Shown here: positions 15,890-24,170 of the stretch, piece by piece | Layout: every line of letters starts with the position of its first letter | Numbering within the stretch: the stretch's first letter is position 1 | DNA from: Novacetimonas cocois | GTDB lineage: Bacteria; Pseudomonadota; Alphaproteobacteria; Acetobacterales; Acetobacteraceae | Length of the DNA stretch: 42,314 nt | Direction of reading: 5' to 3' | NCBI RefSeq assembly: GCF_003311635.1 | Contig: NZ_QEXL01000005.1 | Span: 1 to 42,314 of the forward strand | Notes under the pieces: model-generated | Database searches by the model: none | Told to the model about the DNA's origin: nothing | The model's input: only the letters and a program-made list of their open reading frames with translations | Translations under genes and position numbers: made by a program

Positions 15890-18225
15890 GGCCCCAGGCC
15901 AACGCCACGGCGGATGCGGGCCTGCGGATCGGCGCTGCCGGTGGAACGCATGTTCAGCAGTTCATCGGGCACGCCCGCCGCATTGGGCAATGTATCGCGC
16001 AGGTCGGCGGTCAGCGCCTGCGCATCACGCTGGTCATGCATGACGTGGGGGGTGATGAGAACCAGCAGTTCCGTGCGCTGGCGGTTGTTGCTCTGGTCGC
16101 CTGCCAGTATGCCCAGCACCGGGATATCCTTCAGCCACGGAATGCCGCTGTTGTTGCGCGAAGATGTATCGGTAATCAATCCGGCCAGCCCCAGTGTCTG
16201 TCCGTCCTGTATCACCACGCGGGAGGTGACGGAGCGGTCATTGAAGGTCGGGTTGACGGTGCTGGATGATGTGGAACTGACCGAACTGACTTCCTGCGAA
16301 ATGTCCAGCGTCACCAGCCCGCCGTTATTGACCCGTGGCGTCACCTGCATGATGACCCCGGTGGGCTGGTACGTGAACTGGTTGTAGATCGAGGTCCCGA
16401 TCGTGCTGGACTGTGATCCCGTCTGGATCGGAACAAGCTGCCCCACCTGCAGGCGCGCGGGCTGGTTGTCCAGAACCATGATCTGGGGCGAGGACAGGAC
16501 ATGCACCTTCGTCACATTCTGCAGGGCGTCCAGCGCGATGGGCGCGCCGCCGCTGCCACTTGCGCTGCCGATGATGAAACCGGGCAGGGTATGGCTGAAC
16601 GCGGCGGAAGCCAGCTTGCCGGTGGTGATGGTCTGGCTGTTGCTGCTCAGCACGCCGTTGATGCCCCCTGACTTGAAAAAGAACTGCGTGCCGTAGCGCA
16701 GGGCGTCATTCAGTTGCACTTCGGCAATCACGGCATCGATGCGTACCTGCACGGGAAGGATGTCCACCTTGCGCAGCATGTCTTCAATCGTGTCGTTTTC
16801 CTGATCGGTGGCATAGATCAGCAGCGCATTATGCTGGGTACTGGGGATGATCCGCATACCCCGGACCCGGCCGTTTCCCCCGGCGGTATTATCAAGGCCG
16901 CCCAGCAGCGGATTGACGTTCGCAGGCTGCGTACCGCCAGCAGCACCGCCCTGTGCCCCGGGCTGCGTGACGCCGGGCATAATGCCCGTGCCGCCTGCCA
17001 GGCTGGTCCCGCCACCCAGTGTGCCGCCGGACTGCATGCCCCCCAGTCCGGACAGGCCGCCACCGCCTGTCATGCCCATGATGGCCTGCTGGCCCGCACC
17101 GGGAATATTTGCCTGTGGCGGCTGGGTGGGCTGGGCCGTCACATCGTCAGGGGTGAACGCCTGCTGCAGGATATAGGCCGCGTCATTGGCATTGGTATTC
17201 TGGATATAATAAACATGCCATGTACGCATTGTTGTCCGCCGCGTCCGTTCCAGCAGGTCGAACAGCCGGCGCGTGTCGGCAATGTATCGGGCGGAACTGG
17301 CGACAACCAGCACGGCGTCCACGCGCGCCATCGCAATGACCCGCACCACCTGCGCCAGTGCGCCGCCATGTCCGCGCAGGGCTTCCTGCAACGCCGAGGC
17401 CATGTCGCGCGCCGCACCTGAGGAAACGGGCAGAAGGGCATAGGACTGTCCCGCCAGCATATCGACATCGAAGGCATGTATAAGGTCCACGATCGTATTG
17501 CGCGTGACGGGGTCACCGGCGACAAGCAGCGCATTCGCCCCGCTGACCGCGCTGACATGGCCGCTGCCCTGTATGAAGGGCTGCAGCGCCTTGGCCAGGT
17601 CTTCCGCCCCGGCATAGTGCAGGGGTACCATGATGCTGCCCGCCATTGCCGGATCTTCCGCCAGCGCCACCGGACCGGCGCCTGCGGCCCCCGCACCGGC
17701 CGCCATGCCGGCAGGCCTGGCTGCACCGGGTGTTACCCGGTACAGGTCGCCCACCCGGCCCAGTGTCGCACCGACTTCCGACAGGAGCATCTGCAGGACA
17801 GGCAGCATTTCACTGCTCGGCAATGGTGTCGCGGTATGGAGTGTGACCGTGCCTGTTACGGCTGGATCGATCGTGTAATTGACGTGCAGTACATTGCCCA
17901 GTATCTGCGCCACGACATCACGGATATCCGTATCGGCAAAATCCAGCGTCACGGTTCCCGACGGGGTCATCTGTACCCCATGTCCCAAATGGGGAACGTT
18001 ATCGCGGCCATAGCTGATCTGCGCCGTCATGGGATGCTCGGTCGATCCGACCGGCCCGTTCACCGGGGGCTCGGCCCCGCCATGCAGCAGCCGGGGGCCG
18101 GGCAATGGTGATACCCTAGGCGGTGCGCCTGTATCGCATCCCGTCATGGACATGCACACCAGCAGGGCGGCACACCACCCCGACAGGGTGGGGATGCGGG
18201 CAGGGGTAACGGAAAATGGATTCAT
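15886..18225 (-). CDS. gspD: Type II secretion outer-membrane secretin GspD (lipoprotein)
   Basis: 779 residues. The N-terminus has a lipoprotein signal (CAALLVCMSMTGC; lipidated Cys about 29). N0 domain: VTLDFADTDIRDVVAQILG; N-domains: VPLHYAGAEDLAKALQPFI and WHVYYIQNTNANDAAYILQ. A Gly-rich insert of about 80 residues (GGGGLSGLGGMQSGGTLGGG and following) interrupts the third N-domain. The secretin core starts VRIDAVIAEVQLNDALRYGT and includes VHVLSSPQIMVLDNQPARL and VIMQVTPRVNNGGLVTLDI. It forms the outer-membrane gate for folded exoproteins. No GspS pilotin gene is nearby, and the lipid anchor may allow self-piloting. The start overlaps the preceding gspN stop. Confidence 0.95.
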   Translation of the reverse strand: MNPFSVTPARIPTLSGWCAALLVCMSMTGCDTGAPPRVSPLPGPRLLHGGAEPPVNGPVGSTEHPMTAQISYGRDNVPHLGHGVQMTPSGTVTLDFADTDIRDVVAQILGNVLHVNYTIDPAVTGTVTLHTATPLPSSEMLPVLQMLLSEVGATLGRVGDLYRVTPGAARPAGMAAGAGAAGAGPVALAEDPAMAGSIMVPLHYAGAEDLAKALQPFIQGSGHVSAVSGANALLVAGDPVTRNTIVDLIHAFDVDMLAGQSYALLPVSSGAARDMASALQEALRGHGGALAQVVRVIAMARVDAVLVVASSARYIADTRRLFDLLERTRRTTMRTWHVYYIQNTNANDAAYILQQAFTPDDVTAQPTQPPQANIPGAGQQAIMGMTGGGGLSGLGGMQSGGTLGGGTSLAGGTGIMPGVTQPGAQGGAAGGTQPANVNPLLGGLDNTAGGNGRVRGMRIIPSTQHNALLIYATDQENDTIEDMLRKVDILPVQVRIDAVIAEVQLNDALRYGTQFFFKSGGINGVLSSNSQTITTGKLASAAFSHTLPGFIIGSASGSGGAPIALDALQNVTKVHVLSSPQIMVLDNQPARLQVGQLVPIQTGSQSSTIGTSIYNQFTYQPTGVIMQVTPRVNNGGLVTLDISQEVSSVSSTSSSTVNPTFNDRSVTSRVVIQDGQTLGLAGLITDTSSRNNSGIPWLKDIPVLGILAGDQSNNRQRTELLVLITPHVMHDQRDAQALTADLRDTLPNAAGVPDELLNMRSTGSADPQARIRRGVGLGP

Positions 18226-18884
18226 GGATGCGACCGGGCCGGAGGGTGCGGGGGAATGGAAAAGCGGGATTGAGGAATTGTAATGGCATCATCCGGACCG
18301 GCGGACGCATCGTCGCCCTGCTGGCTGCCCGGTGGGGCGCGTCTGCCGCCACCCCGTTCCCGATCAGGACGCAGTTCCGTCATGCCGTTGCTGCCTTCCA
18401 CCCCCACTGTTCCCGGTCCGATCCGGCGGATGCGCCATGGGCCGATCACGTCCCCCTCGCGCGCCGTCATGCCGCGACTGCCTGCGGCCACGGGGCTGCC
18501 GGGGCCGTACATGGCGCCCGGTGGAACCGTGGCGCGGGGCAGGGAAAAGATGGCGGTCCTGCTGCCGCCCGGCCCGATCACGATGCCACTCAGCCGCATG
18601 CCCGGCATGGCCGTGGTGCCGCTATTCGCCGGGCGACGGGAAGGGACGAACAGGGGCCGCCGGAGGATGGACGGCAGCAGGCCCTCCGGCCGGTCTGTCC
18701 CATTCTGCGCAGCCCCCTGCGCCATGGGCAGTCCCCTGAGGATATCGGATTGCGCATACGGATGGGGGGCGGGGCTGCGGCATTCCGCAATCACAATGCC
18801 CGCCAGCACCACGCCACAGCCGATCAGCGCCAGCAGTCCGGCCGGAACCGGCGGCAGCCGGGGGGGCAGCGAAGGGCCGGTCAT
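18222..18884 (-). CDS. gspN: Type II secretion protein GspN-like (GspC-type HR domain)
   Basis: 220 residues. A single membrane helix at about 15-33 is followed by the short motif LPSILRRPLFVPSRRP. The domain MRLSGIVIGPGGSRTAIF … REGDVIGPWRIRRI then resembles the homology region of GspC. The position between gspM and gspD equals lsdN of G. diazotrophicus. No separate gspC is present in the window, so this protein probably links the inner-membrane platform to the secretin. The C-terminal 50 residues are polar, Gly/Arg/Pro-rich and probably disordered. Both ends overlap neighbouring genes by ATGA. Confidence 0.78.
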   Translation of the reverse strand: MTGPSLPPRLPPVPAGLLALIGCGVVLAGIVIAECRSPAPHPYAQSDILRGLPMAQGAAQNGTDRPEGLLPSILRRPLFVPSRRPANSGTTAMPGMRLSGIVIGPGGSRTAIFSLPRATVPPGAMYGPGSPVAAGSRGMTAREGDVIGPWRIRRIGPGTVGVEGSNGMTELRPDRERGGGRRAPPGSQQGDDASAGPDDAITIPQSRFSIPPHPPARSHP

Positions 18885-19486
18885 CGCGCCTCCCGGCGTG
18901 GCGTGCTGCCTGCGGGCCTGTAGGCAATGATGGTCATGGCCGTATCCAGCATGGGATTGTCGCGCCGCGTCCCTGCGGCAAGGTGCAGTTGCAGTTCGTC
19001 AACCACCATTGCCGGCGTTGCCCGTGCGATTGCATCCAGCAGACGGACATCCGTTTCAAAGGAAACCGTGGTGGCAATTCGCACGCTGATGCGGTGATAG
19101 GTCCCTGATTGCACGACGGGCAGGGTTTCCACACTCGATAGCGTCGCCCCCAGCGCCGACGCCATTTCCTGCACCCGGTCCTGCAACGCGGCGGCGGTGA
19201 CCGTGTCGTTGGCCCCGTTGAGGAAAAACGACGGGACCGGCCGGGATGTCGCAGCCCGCTGGCGCAGGGCGGGCAGGGCTGCCGCCAGTTCGGTCATGCG
19301 GGCGGTCATTGCGGCGCGCATGTCCAGTGCTTCGGCCCGTTGATGGTACCAGCCCATCAGCGGCCGTGCGATGCCATTCCATATCACCAGAACGACGATC
19401 CCCGTCATGGCGCACGCCAGTATCCTGCCCGGCCGCCCTTCGGGCAGGACGCCCTGTGTCAGGGTGGGGGGCAGCAGGGAAACCAT
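18881..19486 (-). CDS. gspM: Type II secretion inner-membrane protein GspM
   Basis: 201 residues. One membrane helix near 25-40 (ILACAMTGIVVLVIWNGI) is followed by a coiled stretch (RAEALDMRAAMTARMTELAAAL) and a small periplasmic ferredoxin-like domain of the GspM-b type (VQEMASALGATLSSVETLP, VRLLDAIARATPAMVVDEL). It binds GspL in the platform. The start forms TGATG with the gspL stop, a tight coupling. Confidence 0.82.
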   Translation of the reverse strand: MVSLLPPTLTQGVLPEGRPGRILACAMTGIVVLVIWNGIARPLMGWYHQRAEALDMRAAMTARMTELAAALPALRQRAATSRPVPSFFLNGANDTVTAAALQDRVQEMASALGATLSSVETLPVVQSGTYHRISVRIATTVSFETDVRLLDAIARATPAMVVDELQLHLAAGTRRDNPMLDTAMTIIAYRPAGSTPRREAR

Positions 19487-20577
19487 CAGTGCTTTTCTAC
19501 CGTGGCCTGTATGGAAAACTGGCTGTATCCCCGGTCACTGGACTGGGTGACGGGGGCTGCGAAGGAAGGTGCCACGAAAACCGGGTCGGCGTTCATGGCC
19601 TGTATGACCGCCGTTGTGGCCCGTGACTGACCGCTTATCAGCAGTCGTCCCTGCTGCAGGGAAAAGTCGGTCAGGTAGGTATCATCGGACAGGGCAGTGG
19701 TCAGGGCACCGAGTATGACAAGGGGATTGCCCAGTCGCTGCTGTTCGGCGTGCATAAGGTTTCGTCCCGCAGCTTCGCCCTGTATGTCCTGCCTGATCCG
19801 GGTCGCGGCCTGTGCGGGGGCACGTACACTGGCCATGCGGCGGTCCAGCCGTGCGTAAGCCACGGACTGCAATGCAAAGGGCAGGACCAGGGCCACGACC
19901 GCCAGCCCCCCGCATATCGCTGCCGCCCCGGCAAGAAGGTGCCGGGCGCGACGTTGCGCCACCGATCCCCGCTGCGTCAGCGAAAGGCGCAGGGGGGACT
20001 GGCCGGGACGGGGGATTTCCAGCGCCAGTGGCTCCATGCCGACAGCGCGCAGGACAGGCAGCAACCCACCCAGTGCGACGGTCGGAACAAGGGAAAGACG
20101 CACATGCAGCCGTCCCGCCGCCATGTCCCGACGCATGACCCGCGCACCGAAGACAACATCCGCCGCGACAAAGGGCGTCAGGCGGTCCATTTCGTAACCC
20201 AGCACATGGTCAAGGGAATGTTCCGCGGCTGACGGCAGGATTACTTCACGTTCCAGCAGCATCGCGGGATCGGGCCGCAGGATGACTTCCCCGCGGCCAT
20301 GGGCGGCCATGATCGCCGCCAGCGCGTTGTGCATGGTGGACTGATCGGATGCGGGTATGTCCTCCCCGTCATCCGCCTGCCGGGCAGGGCCGGGCAGGGG
20401 CACGGTCCTGCCATCCGGCAGGCGCAGCATGATCCCATCGGGCAGGTAGTCGATCATGTAGCCATCGAAGGCGCGGCTTTCACGTTTGAGCCACGCAGGA
20501 AGAAGGTCGTACATCTGTCGTAACCACCAGTCCCGGACGTCGCGTATTTTCATGGTCAGGGAAACTCTCGCATCCAT
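19486..20577 (-). CDS. gspL: Type II secretion inner-membrane protein GspL
   Basis: About 363 residues from the chosen start. The cytoplasmic actin-like part includes WLKRESRAFDGYMIDYLPDG and VILPSAAEHSLDHVLGYEMD. A membrane helix (LAGAAAICGGLAVVALVLPF) and a periplasmic domain follow (LVILGALTTALSDDTYLTDF; LLISGQSRATTAVIQAMNAD). GspL recruits the GspE ATPase to the membrane. The start is uncertain: 20577 has GGA at reasonable spacing; 20616 and 20553 are alternatives. It follows the lytic transglycosylase by 51 bases and leads the L-M-N-D-K block. Confidence 0.85.
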   Translation of the reverse strand: MDARVSLTMKIRDVRDWWLRQMYDLLPAWLKRESRAFDGYMIDYLPDGIMLRLPDGRTVPLPGPARQADDGEDIPASDQSTMHNALAAIMAAHGRGEVILRPDPAMLLEREVILPSAAEHSLDHVLGYEMDRLTPFVAADVVFGARVMRRDMAAGRLHVRLSLVPTVALGGLLPVLRAVGMEPLALEIPRPGQSPLRLSLTQRGSVAQRRARHLLAGAAAICGGLAVVALVLPFALQSVAYARLDRRMASVRAPAQAATRIRQDIQGEAAGRNLMHAEQQRLGNPLVILGALTTALSDDTYLTDFSLQQGRLLISGQSRATTAVIQAMNADPVFVAPSFAAPVTQSSDRGYSQFSIQATVEKH

Positions 20578-20628
20578 GATGTGTTCCGGGTGGCGGAGAA
20601 AGTATTGGCCAGTCATGGCGATTACGTT

Positions 20629-21045
20629 TCACTGCCCCGTCTGTGCCGCGGCAAACAGGCGGGCTGCAGATTGCATGACCCGCAACTGATAGGCCCGGTT
20701 CAGGTCGGGAGTATGGGAATGGTAATTGCCGATGGCCCGAAGCAGACCGTCATGCGTGGCATCCAGCTGGGTACGCATGATCGCCCCGGCCGCCGCGATG
20801 TTGTAGCAGGCATCATCACGCAACCGGCGATAGACCGTGGTCACGGGGGTGCCGGTATAACGGATCAGTGGAACAAGCCAGACCGTATTGACCTGCATGA
20901 CCCCCAGATCGCGGGTACCGTTGGTATTGGTGTGTTCCAGACCGGGATAACCGCCTTCCGCCGCCTGGATAGCAGGCAGCACGCGCGGCGGGAGATGATA
21001 GAGCGATGCGACAAGCGCCATGCAGGCCAGATAAGGAATGCCCAT
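20629..21045 (-). CDS. Small lytic transglycosylase (SLT/VirB1-like) in the T2SS cluster
   Basis: 138 residues. The N-terminus MGIPYLACMALVASLYHLPP is a short signal or anchor. The SLT fold follows: AIQAAEGGYPG with the likely catalytic Glu (second residue of EGG), then TRDLGVMQVNTVWL and AAGAIMRTQLDATHDGLLRAIGNYHS. Such enzymes cut peptidoglycan and are common in type III, type IV and pilus systems, where they open the wall for the machine; they are rare as dedicated T2SS parts. The start at 21045 has GGGAGA seven bases upstream; longer versions run into the gspG promoter. It is first in the minus-strand T2SS operon and divergent from gspG. Confidence 0.88.
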   Translation of the reverse strand: MGIPYLACMALVASLYHLPPRVLPAIQAAEGGYPGLEHTNTNGTRDLGVMQVNTVWLVPLIRYTGTPVTTVYRRLRDDACYNIAAAGAIMRTQLDATHDGLLRAIGNYHSHTPDLNRAYQLRVMQSAARLFAAAQTGQ

Positions 21046-21171
21046 CGTTCTCCCACACCTTCTGACCGTGGCGCCGTGCCATGCGGCGGGATGATCCCGC
21101 GCAATCATTTGCAAAACGCAAGAAAAGAATGGCGGTTTATTTCCGGGGGAAGAAAAAATTTCGTCCGTTTC
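21046..21171. promoter_or_regulatory. Divergent promoter region of the two T2SS operons
   Basis: 126 bases separate the lytic transglycosylase (minus) and gspG (plus) starts and must carry promoters for both operons. A perfect 7+1+7 palindrome GCGGGATGATCCCGC is at 21086-21100, followed by an AT-rich stretch. I see no clear consensus -35/-10 boxes. The palindrome may be an operator, though a palindrome of this size occurs by chance a few times in 42 kb. Confidence 0.4.
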
Positions 21172-21597
21172 ATGGGGTTGCATGGAAAACACGGCGAGGA
21201 AGGATTCACGTTAATTGAACTGCTTGTCGTTATTGCAATCCTTGGCCTGCTGATCGGACTGGTCGCCCCGGCAGCCCTGCGTCAGCTGGGTGGGGCACGT
21301 ACTTCCATCGCGCGGCAGTCAATCGAACGGATGGGGCAGATCCTCGATCTGTATAAACTCGATGTAGGATCCTATCCCTCCACCGATGAGGGGCTGCAGG
21401 CCCTGCTGACCCGTCCCACCGATGCCGAAATGTGGAACGGTCCTTATGTAAAGGACGCTCACCCTCTGCTCGACCCGTGGAACCATCCCTATATCTATCG
21501 CAATCCCTCCGATCGTCCCGGTCATGATTATGATTTGTGCTCTGCCGGACCGGCTGGTCACGGGGATGATCCCGCCCAGCAGATCTGCAACCCCTAG
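21172..21597 (+). CDS. gspG: Type II secretion major pseudopilin GspG
   Basis: 141 residues. The prepilin motif GEEGFTLIELLVVIAILGLL has the cleavage Gly and the +5 Glu; the leader is only about ten residues (MGLHGKHGEEG). The C-terminal domain shows the GspG pattern: YKLDVGSYPSTDEGLQALL, WNGPYVKD, DPWNHPYIYRNP and HDYDLCSAGP, which includes calcium-binding positions of the family. It is the main subunit of the pseudopilus. The ATG at 21172 is the only one giving a normal leader. It is the first gene of the plus-strand operon G-O-E-F-H-I-J. Confidence 0.95.
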   Translation: MGLHGKHGEEGFTLIELLVVIAILGLLIGLVAPAALRQLGGARTSIARQSIERMGQILDLYKLDVGSYPSTDEGLQALLTRPTDAEMWNGPYVKDAHPLLDPWNHPYIYRNPSDRPGHDYDLCSAGPAGHGDDPAQQICNP

Positions 21598-21612
21598 AAG
21601 GGAAATGCGCGG

Positions 21613-22425
21613 ATGGATGGAGCGCTTTTCATCGTGCTGCTGGCCGCCCCTTTTGCGGGATCGTTCCTTGGTGTCCTGATCCGGCGCCTTCCGGGTGGTC
21701 AGCCGGTCGTAATGTCCCGCTCCGCCTGTGAGCAGTGCGGATCGCGACTGACGGCGCGCGATCTGGTGCCGTTACTGAGTTACGTCGCGGCACGTGGCCG
21801 GTGCCGGTACTGTCATGCCTCCATCGGCTGGTTCCATCCCCTTGTCGAACTGCTGGCGCTGGGGGTGGCGGTTATCGTGACCTGTGCCGGATACATGCGT
21901 TTTTCCATACCCGACCCGGTATGGGTGTGGAGTGGATGCGTGCTGGGCTGGACCCTTCTTGCGCTGGGCTGGATTGACCTCAAAACCCTGCGCCTGCCCG
22001 ATGCGCTTACACTGCCGTTACTGCTGGGGGGCTTGGTGTCGTGTCGTCTGCTGTCGCCTGCGGTCGTGCCTGAACATGCGGTTGCAGCGGTCGTCGGATA
22101 TGGCGGTTTTCGTCTGATCGCGCTGATTTACCATCGCCTGCGTGGGCATGAGGGGCTGGGCATGGGGGATGCAAAGCTGCTGGCGGCGGCCGGGGCATGG
22201 ACGGGGCTGGGCTCCCTGCCTTTCGTCATCGCGGGGGGCGCCATCGTGACATTGGCTGGAACGGGTGTGGCATATACCGCTCTGTCCCTGCGCAGGCAGA
22301 TGGATGCGGGGCCAGTGCACGGCGAACGTGGACATGTAACGGCCATCCGCATCCCGTTCGGACCGGGGCTGGGTCTGATGACGTGGCTTGTGTTCCTTTC
22401 GGATGTGGGGAGTGGCGCGTCATGA
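21613..22425 (+). CDS. gspO: Prepilin peptidase/N-methyltransferase GspO
   Basis: 270 residues, membrane aspartyl protease that trims and methylates the five pseudopilins of this cluster. The N-terminal zinc-binding pairs are CEQCGSRL and CRYCHASIGW. The catalytic Asp residues are in GWIDLKTLRLPDAL and GLGMGDAKLLAAAGAW. Several hydrophobic helices follow. It lies 15 bases after gspG and overlaps gspE by four bases. Having its own peptidase makes the cluster self-contained. Confidence 0.94.
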   Translation: MDGALFIVLLAAPFAGSFLGVLIRRLPGGQPVVMSRSACEQCGSRLTARDLVPLLSYVAARGRCRYCHASIGWFHPLVELLALGVAVIVTCAGYMRFSIPDPVWVWSGCVLGWTLLALGWIDLKTLRLPDALTLPLLLGGLVSCRLLSPAVVPEHAVAAVVGYGGFRLIALIYHRLRGHEGLGMGDAKLLAAAGAWTGLGSLPFVIAGGAIVTLAGTGVAYTALSLRRQMDAGPVHGERGHVTAIRIPFGPGLGLMTWLVFLSDVGSGAS

Positions 22426-24170
22426 TGACGGAACCGTACGGGGATGACGGCCCCTCATCAGCGATCGTGGCAGAGGATCCACCTGCGCCGGATACGGCGG
22501 AAACACGCCTGCTTCAGCTTCTAATCCGGACGGGGCGGTGCGATCCGCGCACGCTTGATCGCGCACGCCGGGCGGCGGCGGATATGGGGGGGCGGGTTGA
22601 TATCGCGCTCCTGCGGCTGGGGCTGATTTCGGAACGGGTGCTGGCGGAAGCCTATGCCGAACTGCTGGAAATACCCATTGTCAGCCCCGACCGTTTCCCT
22701 GCCGAACCCATCCTGTCCGATAGGTTGCAGCCACGTTTCCTGCGTGATGTCCATGCGCTGCCGATCGCCCGCACGGAGCATGCGCTTGTCGTCGCGCTGA
22801 CCGATCCATTGAACCATTTTGTCACGGCTGCCATCACTGCCGCCACGGGACTTGCGGTGACACCCGCCATTGCGATCCCCGTTGAGATCGAGGCCGCCTT
22901 CGACCGTCTTTATCCCCCGCCCGATGCGGCAGAGGGGGAAGAAAAAGCCGATACGCCGTTTGAGGAAGATACGGAACGCCTGCGCGACATGGCATCCGAG
23001 GCGCCGGTTATCCGGCTTGTCAACCAGATCATCTTCCGTGCGGTCGAAAACCGGGCATCCGACATCCATATCGAACCTTTCGAGGATCGCCTGCGCATAC
23101 GCTATCGCTATGATGGCATATTGCATGAAGTCGAAAGCCCGCCGGTGTCACTGACGGCGGCTGTCATCTCACGTATCAAGATCATGGCGCGGCTGGATAT
23201 TGCCGAACGCCGCCTGCCGCAGGATGGCCGCATCCGGCTGCCCATCCGGGGGCATGAGGTCGATTTCCGCGTCTCGACCATTCCCTCCCTGCATGGTGAG
23301 ACGGTGGTGCTGCGCGTTCTGGACCGCTCGGCCGTGACGTTTGATTATGCTGCCTTGGGGATTGCGCCCGCCGTGGTCGCATGCCTGACCCGGACGCTTA
23401 TGCTGCCCAACGGCATGGTGCTGGTGACGGGACCGACCGGATCTGGAAAAACCACGACCCTTTATTCCGGTCTGCTGAGCCTCAATACGGTTGATCGCAA
23501 TGTAGTCACCGTCGAGGACCCGATTGAATTCCAGTTGCCCGGTATCAGCCAGATTCAGGTCAAGCCACAGATCGGCCTGAACTTCGCGACATTGCTGCGC
23601 GCCATCCTGCGACAGGACCCGGATGTGGTGATGGTGGGTGAAATCCGTGATGTGGAAACTGCCCAGATCGCGGTTCAGGCCGCCCTGACCGGGCATCTGG
23701 TCCTGTCCACCCTGCATACGAACTCTGCCGCTGCCGCCATCGTGCGCCTGCGTGACATGGGGGTGGAGGATTATCTGCTGACCGCCGTGTTGCGTGGGGT
23801 CATGGCGCAGCGTCTGGTGCGGCGGCTGTGCGGGGCATGCCGCCAGCCCCGTCCGGCATCGCCCGAACTGATTGCCCGTTTCGGCCTGGCGGAACGCAGC
23901 GGCGGGCAGGCCGTCACCCTGTTTCAACCCGTGGGCTGCCCCCGTTGCCGTCACACCGGGTATGCCGGGCGTCTGGCCATCACGGAATTCCTGTTGCCGG
24001 ATGAGGCGGTCACGCATCTGGTCTTTACGGGCGGCGATCATGCGGCCATTGAACGTGCGGCGGTTGCAGGCGGCATGGTTCCGATGTTCGATGCGGGTCT
24101 GGACGCGGCCCTTGCAGGCCAGACCACGATCGAGGAAGTCACCCGCAGCATACGGGCGGAACAGCCATGA
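22422..24170 (+). CDS. gspE: Type II secretion ATPase GspE
   Basis: 582 residues. Cytoplasmic hexameric ATPase that drives pseudopilus growth. The N-terminal GspL-binding domain includes LRLGLISERVLAEAYAELL. The core includes SDIHIEPFEDRLRIRYRYDG, Walker A GPTGSGKTTT (about 337-346), VTVEDPIEFQLPGISQIQV, Walker B-type VVMVGEIRDVETAQIA and STLHTNSAAA. A tetracysteine zinc site is present (CGAC near 469 and CPRC near 505). The start at 22422 overlaps the gspO stop (ATGA); a longer reading from 22197 would run inside gspO. Its stop overlaps gspF. Confidence 0.96.
   Translation: MMTEPYGDDGPSSAIVAEDPPAPDTAETRLLQLLIRTGRCDPRTLDRARRAAADMGGRVDIALLRLGLISERVLAEAYAELLEIPIVSPDRFPAEPILSDRLQPRFLRDVHALPIARTEHALVVALTDPLNHFVTAAITAATGLAVTPAIAIPVEIEAAFDRLYPPPDAAEGEEKADTPFEEDTERLRDMASEAPVIRLVNQIIFRAVENRASDIHIEPFEDRLRIRYRYDGILHEVESPPVSLTAAVISRIKIMARLDIAERRLPQDGRIRLPIRGHEVDFRVSTIPSLHGETVVLRVLDRSAVTFDYAALGIAPAVVACLTRTLMLPNGMVLVTGPTGSGKTTTLYSGLLSLNTVDRNVVTVEDPIEFQLPGISQIQVKPQIGLNFATLLRAILRQDPDVVMVGEIRDVETAQIAVQAALTGHLVLSTLHTNSAAAAIVRLRDMGVEDYLLTAVLRGVMAQRLVRRLCGACRQPRPASPELIARFGLAERSGGQAVTLFQPVGCPRCRHTGYAGRLAITEFLLPDEAVTHLVFTGGDHAAIERAAVAGGMVPMFDAGLDAALAGQTTIEEVTRSIRAEQP

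Noticed and set aside
14774-21575. The 12-mer GGATGATCCCGC occurs at 14774, 21089 and 21564, at first suggesting a shared lsdA/T2SS operator.
   Set aside because: Repeated 12-mers are expected by chance in 42 kb, and one copy lies inside gspG coding sequence.
22197-22421. A long upstream extension of the gspE frame.
   Set aside because: It lies wholly inside gspO, and the ATGA overlap at 22422 gives a normal GspE N-terminus.
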